A stretch of 7,826 nt of DNA from Chloroflexota bacterium. GTDB taxonomy: Bacteria > Chloroflexota > Anaerolineae > Aggregatilineales > Phototrophicaceae. The stretch lies in contig JAEVZT010000518.1 of assembly GCA_023392115.1 (NCBI GenBank), positions 1 through 7,826 of the forward strand, given 5' to 3'. Of this stretch, positions 6,749 through 7,826 are shown piece by piece. Position numbers and translations under genes: made by a program. Under the pieces are notes generated by a model. The model did not search any database and was not told the origin of the DNA. It saw only the letters and a program-made list of their open reading frames with translations. The first letter of the stretch is position 1. The number at the start of each line of letters is the position of its first letter.

Positions 6749-6799
6749 CGCAAAGCGAGCTTTTTTAAGCCAATTCGAAATAAAGGAAAGGGCTTTGCG
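6749..6799. repeat. 8-bp inverted repeat between the divergent YtxH-like and ridA promoters
   Basis: CGCAAAGC (6749-6756) and GCTTTGCG (6792-6799) are perfect inverted copies 35 bases apart. They lie between the minus-strand promoter of the YtxH-like gene and the ATG of ridA, with the right copy covering the likely -35 area of ridA. A shared operator or looping site is possible; chance is also possible at this length. Confidence 0.4.
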
Positions 6800-6822
6800 G
6801 ATTTTTGGTCATTCGCCATAAT
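6795..6822 (+). promoter_or_regulatory. Putative ridA promoter (TTGCGG / CATAAT)
   Basis: TTGCGG (6795-6800) and CATAAT (6817-6822) are separated by 16 bases. The -10 differs from consensus at one base and the -35 is weak. The start site would be near 6829, just upstream of the AGGAG at 6846-6850. Confidence 0.4.
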
Positions 6823-6856
6823 CCGCGCTTTTCGACACAGAGATCAGGAGATCAGC

Positions 6857-7240
6857 ATGAGCCGTGACGTCATCAAAACCGACAGCGCCCCCGCCGCCAT
6901 CGGACCGTATTCGCAAGCCATCGTCGCCAACGGATTCGTCTTCGTCGCCGGGCAAACGGGGATCATTCCCGGCACGGCGACCTTCGCCGAAGGCGGCATC
7001 CAGCAGCAGACGCGGCAGGCGCTCGAAAACCTCAAAGCCATTCTTGAGGCGGCGGGGACGAGCCTCGACCGCGTTGTCAAGACGACCGTCTTTTTACAGA
7101 ACCTCGGCGACTTCTCCGCCATGAACGAAATCTACGCGACCTACTTCAGCGGCAATCCGCCCGCGCGCAGCACGGTCGAGGTCGCCAAGCTGCCGCTGAG
7201 CGCGCTTGTCGAGATTGAAGCGATCGCGCTGATAGCGTGA
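6857..7240 (+). CDS. ridA: RidA (YjgF/YER057c/UK114 family) reactive imine/enamine deaminase
   Basis: A 127-residue cytosolic enzyme, full length for the family, which acts as a homotrimer. RidA hydrolyses 2-iminobutanoate/2-iminopropanoate made by PLP-dependent threonine and serine dehydratases, preventing damage to PLP enzymes. The family signature is present: GPYSQA (16-21), FVAGQTG near 29-35, and ARSTVEVAKLP (103-113). Arg104 and Glu119 (in LVEIEAIA) align by spacing with the catalytic Arg105 and Glu120 of the E. coli protein, so activity is expected. AGGAG lies 6 bases before the ATG, which fixes the start. No threonine dehydratase gene is adjacent; the gene appears to be transcribed alone. 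Confidence 0.95.
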   Translation: MSRDVIKTDSAPAAIGPYSQAIVANGFVFVAGQTGIIPGTATFAEGGIQQQTRQALENLKAILEAAGTSLDRVVKTTVFLQNLGDFSAMNEIYATYFSGNPPARSTVEVAKLPLSALVEIEAIALIA

Positions 7241-7243
7241 AGT

Positions 7244-7320
7244 GGACAGTGAACAGTTGACAGTTGACAGTAAAAACCACGATTCACTTCCTGTGAACTG
7301 TAAACTGTCAACTGTAAACT
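7244..7320. repeat. Inverted array of ACAGT heptads (possible hairpin / dispersed intergenic repeat)
   Basis: Four tandem 7-base units of the form NNACAGT occupy 7244-7271 (GGACAGT, GAACAGT, TGACAGT, TGACAGT). Four units of the reverse form (ACTGTNN-like) occupy 7290-7317, followed by ACT. The longest exact inverted match is 13 bases (7253-7265 with 7303-7315). The central 18 bases are unrelated. The array begins 3 bases after the ridA stop, so it could fold in the ridA mRNA tail, and its right arm covers the -35 position of the aldolase promoter. It resembles the simple ACAGTTGACAGT-type repeats seen between genes in some Chloroflexota and cyanobacteria (recollection, not checked). Confidence 0.75.
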
Positions 7321-7322
7321 AG

Positions 7323-7331
7323 TGCTATACT
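7323..7331 (+). promoter_or_regulatory. Extended -10 promoter (TGCTATACT) of the aldolase gene
   Basis: TGCTATACT is an extended -10 that differs from the one before the YtxH-like gene at only one base. The expected -35 position (about 7303-7308) falls in the right arm of the heptad repeat and shows no consensus. The start site would be near 7338, giving a leader of about 34 bases with AAGGAG at 7358-7363. Confidence 0.55.
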
Positions 7332-7371
7332 CGTGTCGGAATGTAAAGCTCAATATAAAGGAGAAACAGCG

Positions 7372-7826
7372 ATGGCAGTAGCGACTACGCAGGGCGCAGC
7401 GCTGAACATCGATAAAATCGTCGAACTGCTCGGCAGCGACGCGGATTACCTGCTCAACCATACCAGCCAGACCGTCTCGAAAGACGTGCTCCACCTGCCG
7501 GGACCGGATTTCATCGACCGTGTGTGGCTCGGTTCGGATCGCAACCCGCAGGTGCTTCGCAGCCTCGGGCAGTTGTTCAACACCGGACGCCTCGCCGGCA
7601 CGGGCTACCTGTCGATTCTGCCCGTCGATCAGGGCATCGAACATGCGGGCGGCGCGTCGTTCGCCAAGAACCCGCAGTATTTCGACCCCGAAAACATCGT
7701 CGAGCTGGCGATCGAAGGCGGCTGCAATGCCGTCGCCTCGACGTTCGGCGTGCTCGGCGCTGTCGCGCGCAAGTACGCGCACAAAATCCCGTTCCTCGTC
7801 AAGATCAACCACAACGAGCTGCTGAC
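7372..7826 (+). CDS. fbaB: Class I fructose-bisphosphate aldolase, FbaB/DhnA type (5' part, runs off the window)
   Basis: The first 151 residues of a glycolytic/gluconeogenic enzyme that reversibly splits fructose 1,6-bisphosphate into dihydroxyacetone phosphate and glyceraldehyde 3-phosphate through a Schiff-base lysine. The frame has no stop up to the window edge. Similarity to E. coli FbaB is strong by eye: [24 protein letters not shown] sequence (69-88), [13 protein letters not shown] (89-101), [17 protein letters not shown] (103-119) and [12 protein letters not shown] (138-149). The Schiff-base lysine and the phosphate site lie further downstream and cannot be checked. The ATG at 7372 is supported by AAGGAG 8 bases upstream. 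The gene has its own promoter after the heptad repeat and is unlikely to depend on ridA transcription. Confidence 0.93.
   Translation, partial: MAVATTQGAALNIDKIVELLGSDADYLLNHTSQTVSKDVLHLPGPDFIDRVWLGSDRNPQVLRSLGQLFNTGRLAGTGYLSILPVDQGIEHAGGASFAKNPQYFDPENIVELAIEGGCNAVASTFGVLGAVARKYAHKIPFLVKINHNELL

Noticed and set aside
6749..6799. Rho-independent terminator between the YtxH-like gene and ridA
   Set aside because: The arms are 35 bases apart, no T-run follows, and both flanking genes are transcribed away from the site.
7244..7320. CRISPR array
   Set aside because: The units are 7 bases long, contiguous and inverted about the centre; there are no spacers and no cas genes.

Overview
The window looks like chromosomal DNA of a high-GC bacterium, most plausibly a member of the Chloroflexota (Anaerolineae-like). 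The reasons are a helicase-associated (XPB/Ssl2-like C-terminal) protein of a kind often seen there, a LexA with a Gram-positive-style GAAC-N4-GTTC operator, and tandem ACAGT-type heptad repeats between genes. This assignment is inference; no rRNA or other marker is present.

Layout. Bases 1-195 are non-coding and hold several inverted repeats downstream of lexA. lexA (196-867, minus strand) has a well-formed promoter whose spacer contains a perfect LexA box (916-927), so it is very likely autoregulated. Divergently, from 1000, runs a tight series of plus-strand genes: a helicase-associated protein (1000-2715), then a two-gene cassette of a DUF3696-type AAA/ABC-like ATPase (2720-4069) and a small PIN-like nuclease (4066-4563, ATGA overlap), then a secreted zinc metalloprotease with an immune-inhibitor-A-like C-terminal region (4585-6468). 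A small YtxH-like membrane protein (6441-6689, minus) converges on the protease gene and overlaps its 3' end. Next come ridA (6857-7240, plus), an intergenic heptad inverted repeat (7244-7320), and the 5' part of a class I fructose-bisphosphate aldolase of the FbaB type (7372 to the window edge).

Most genes are ordinary housekeeping or surface genes. The standout is the ATPase + PIN pair. It is clearly less GC-rich in its first half than its neighbours, it is translationally overlapped, and it joins an ABC-like sensor/motor ATPase to a putative RNase, an architecture reminiscent of two-gene anti-phage systems. It lies downstream of a promoter region shared with lexA and containing the LexA box, so a link to the SOS response is conceivable but unproven. 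I do not recognise it as a named system.
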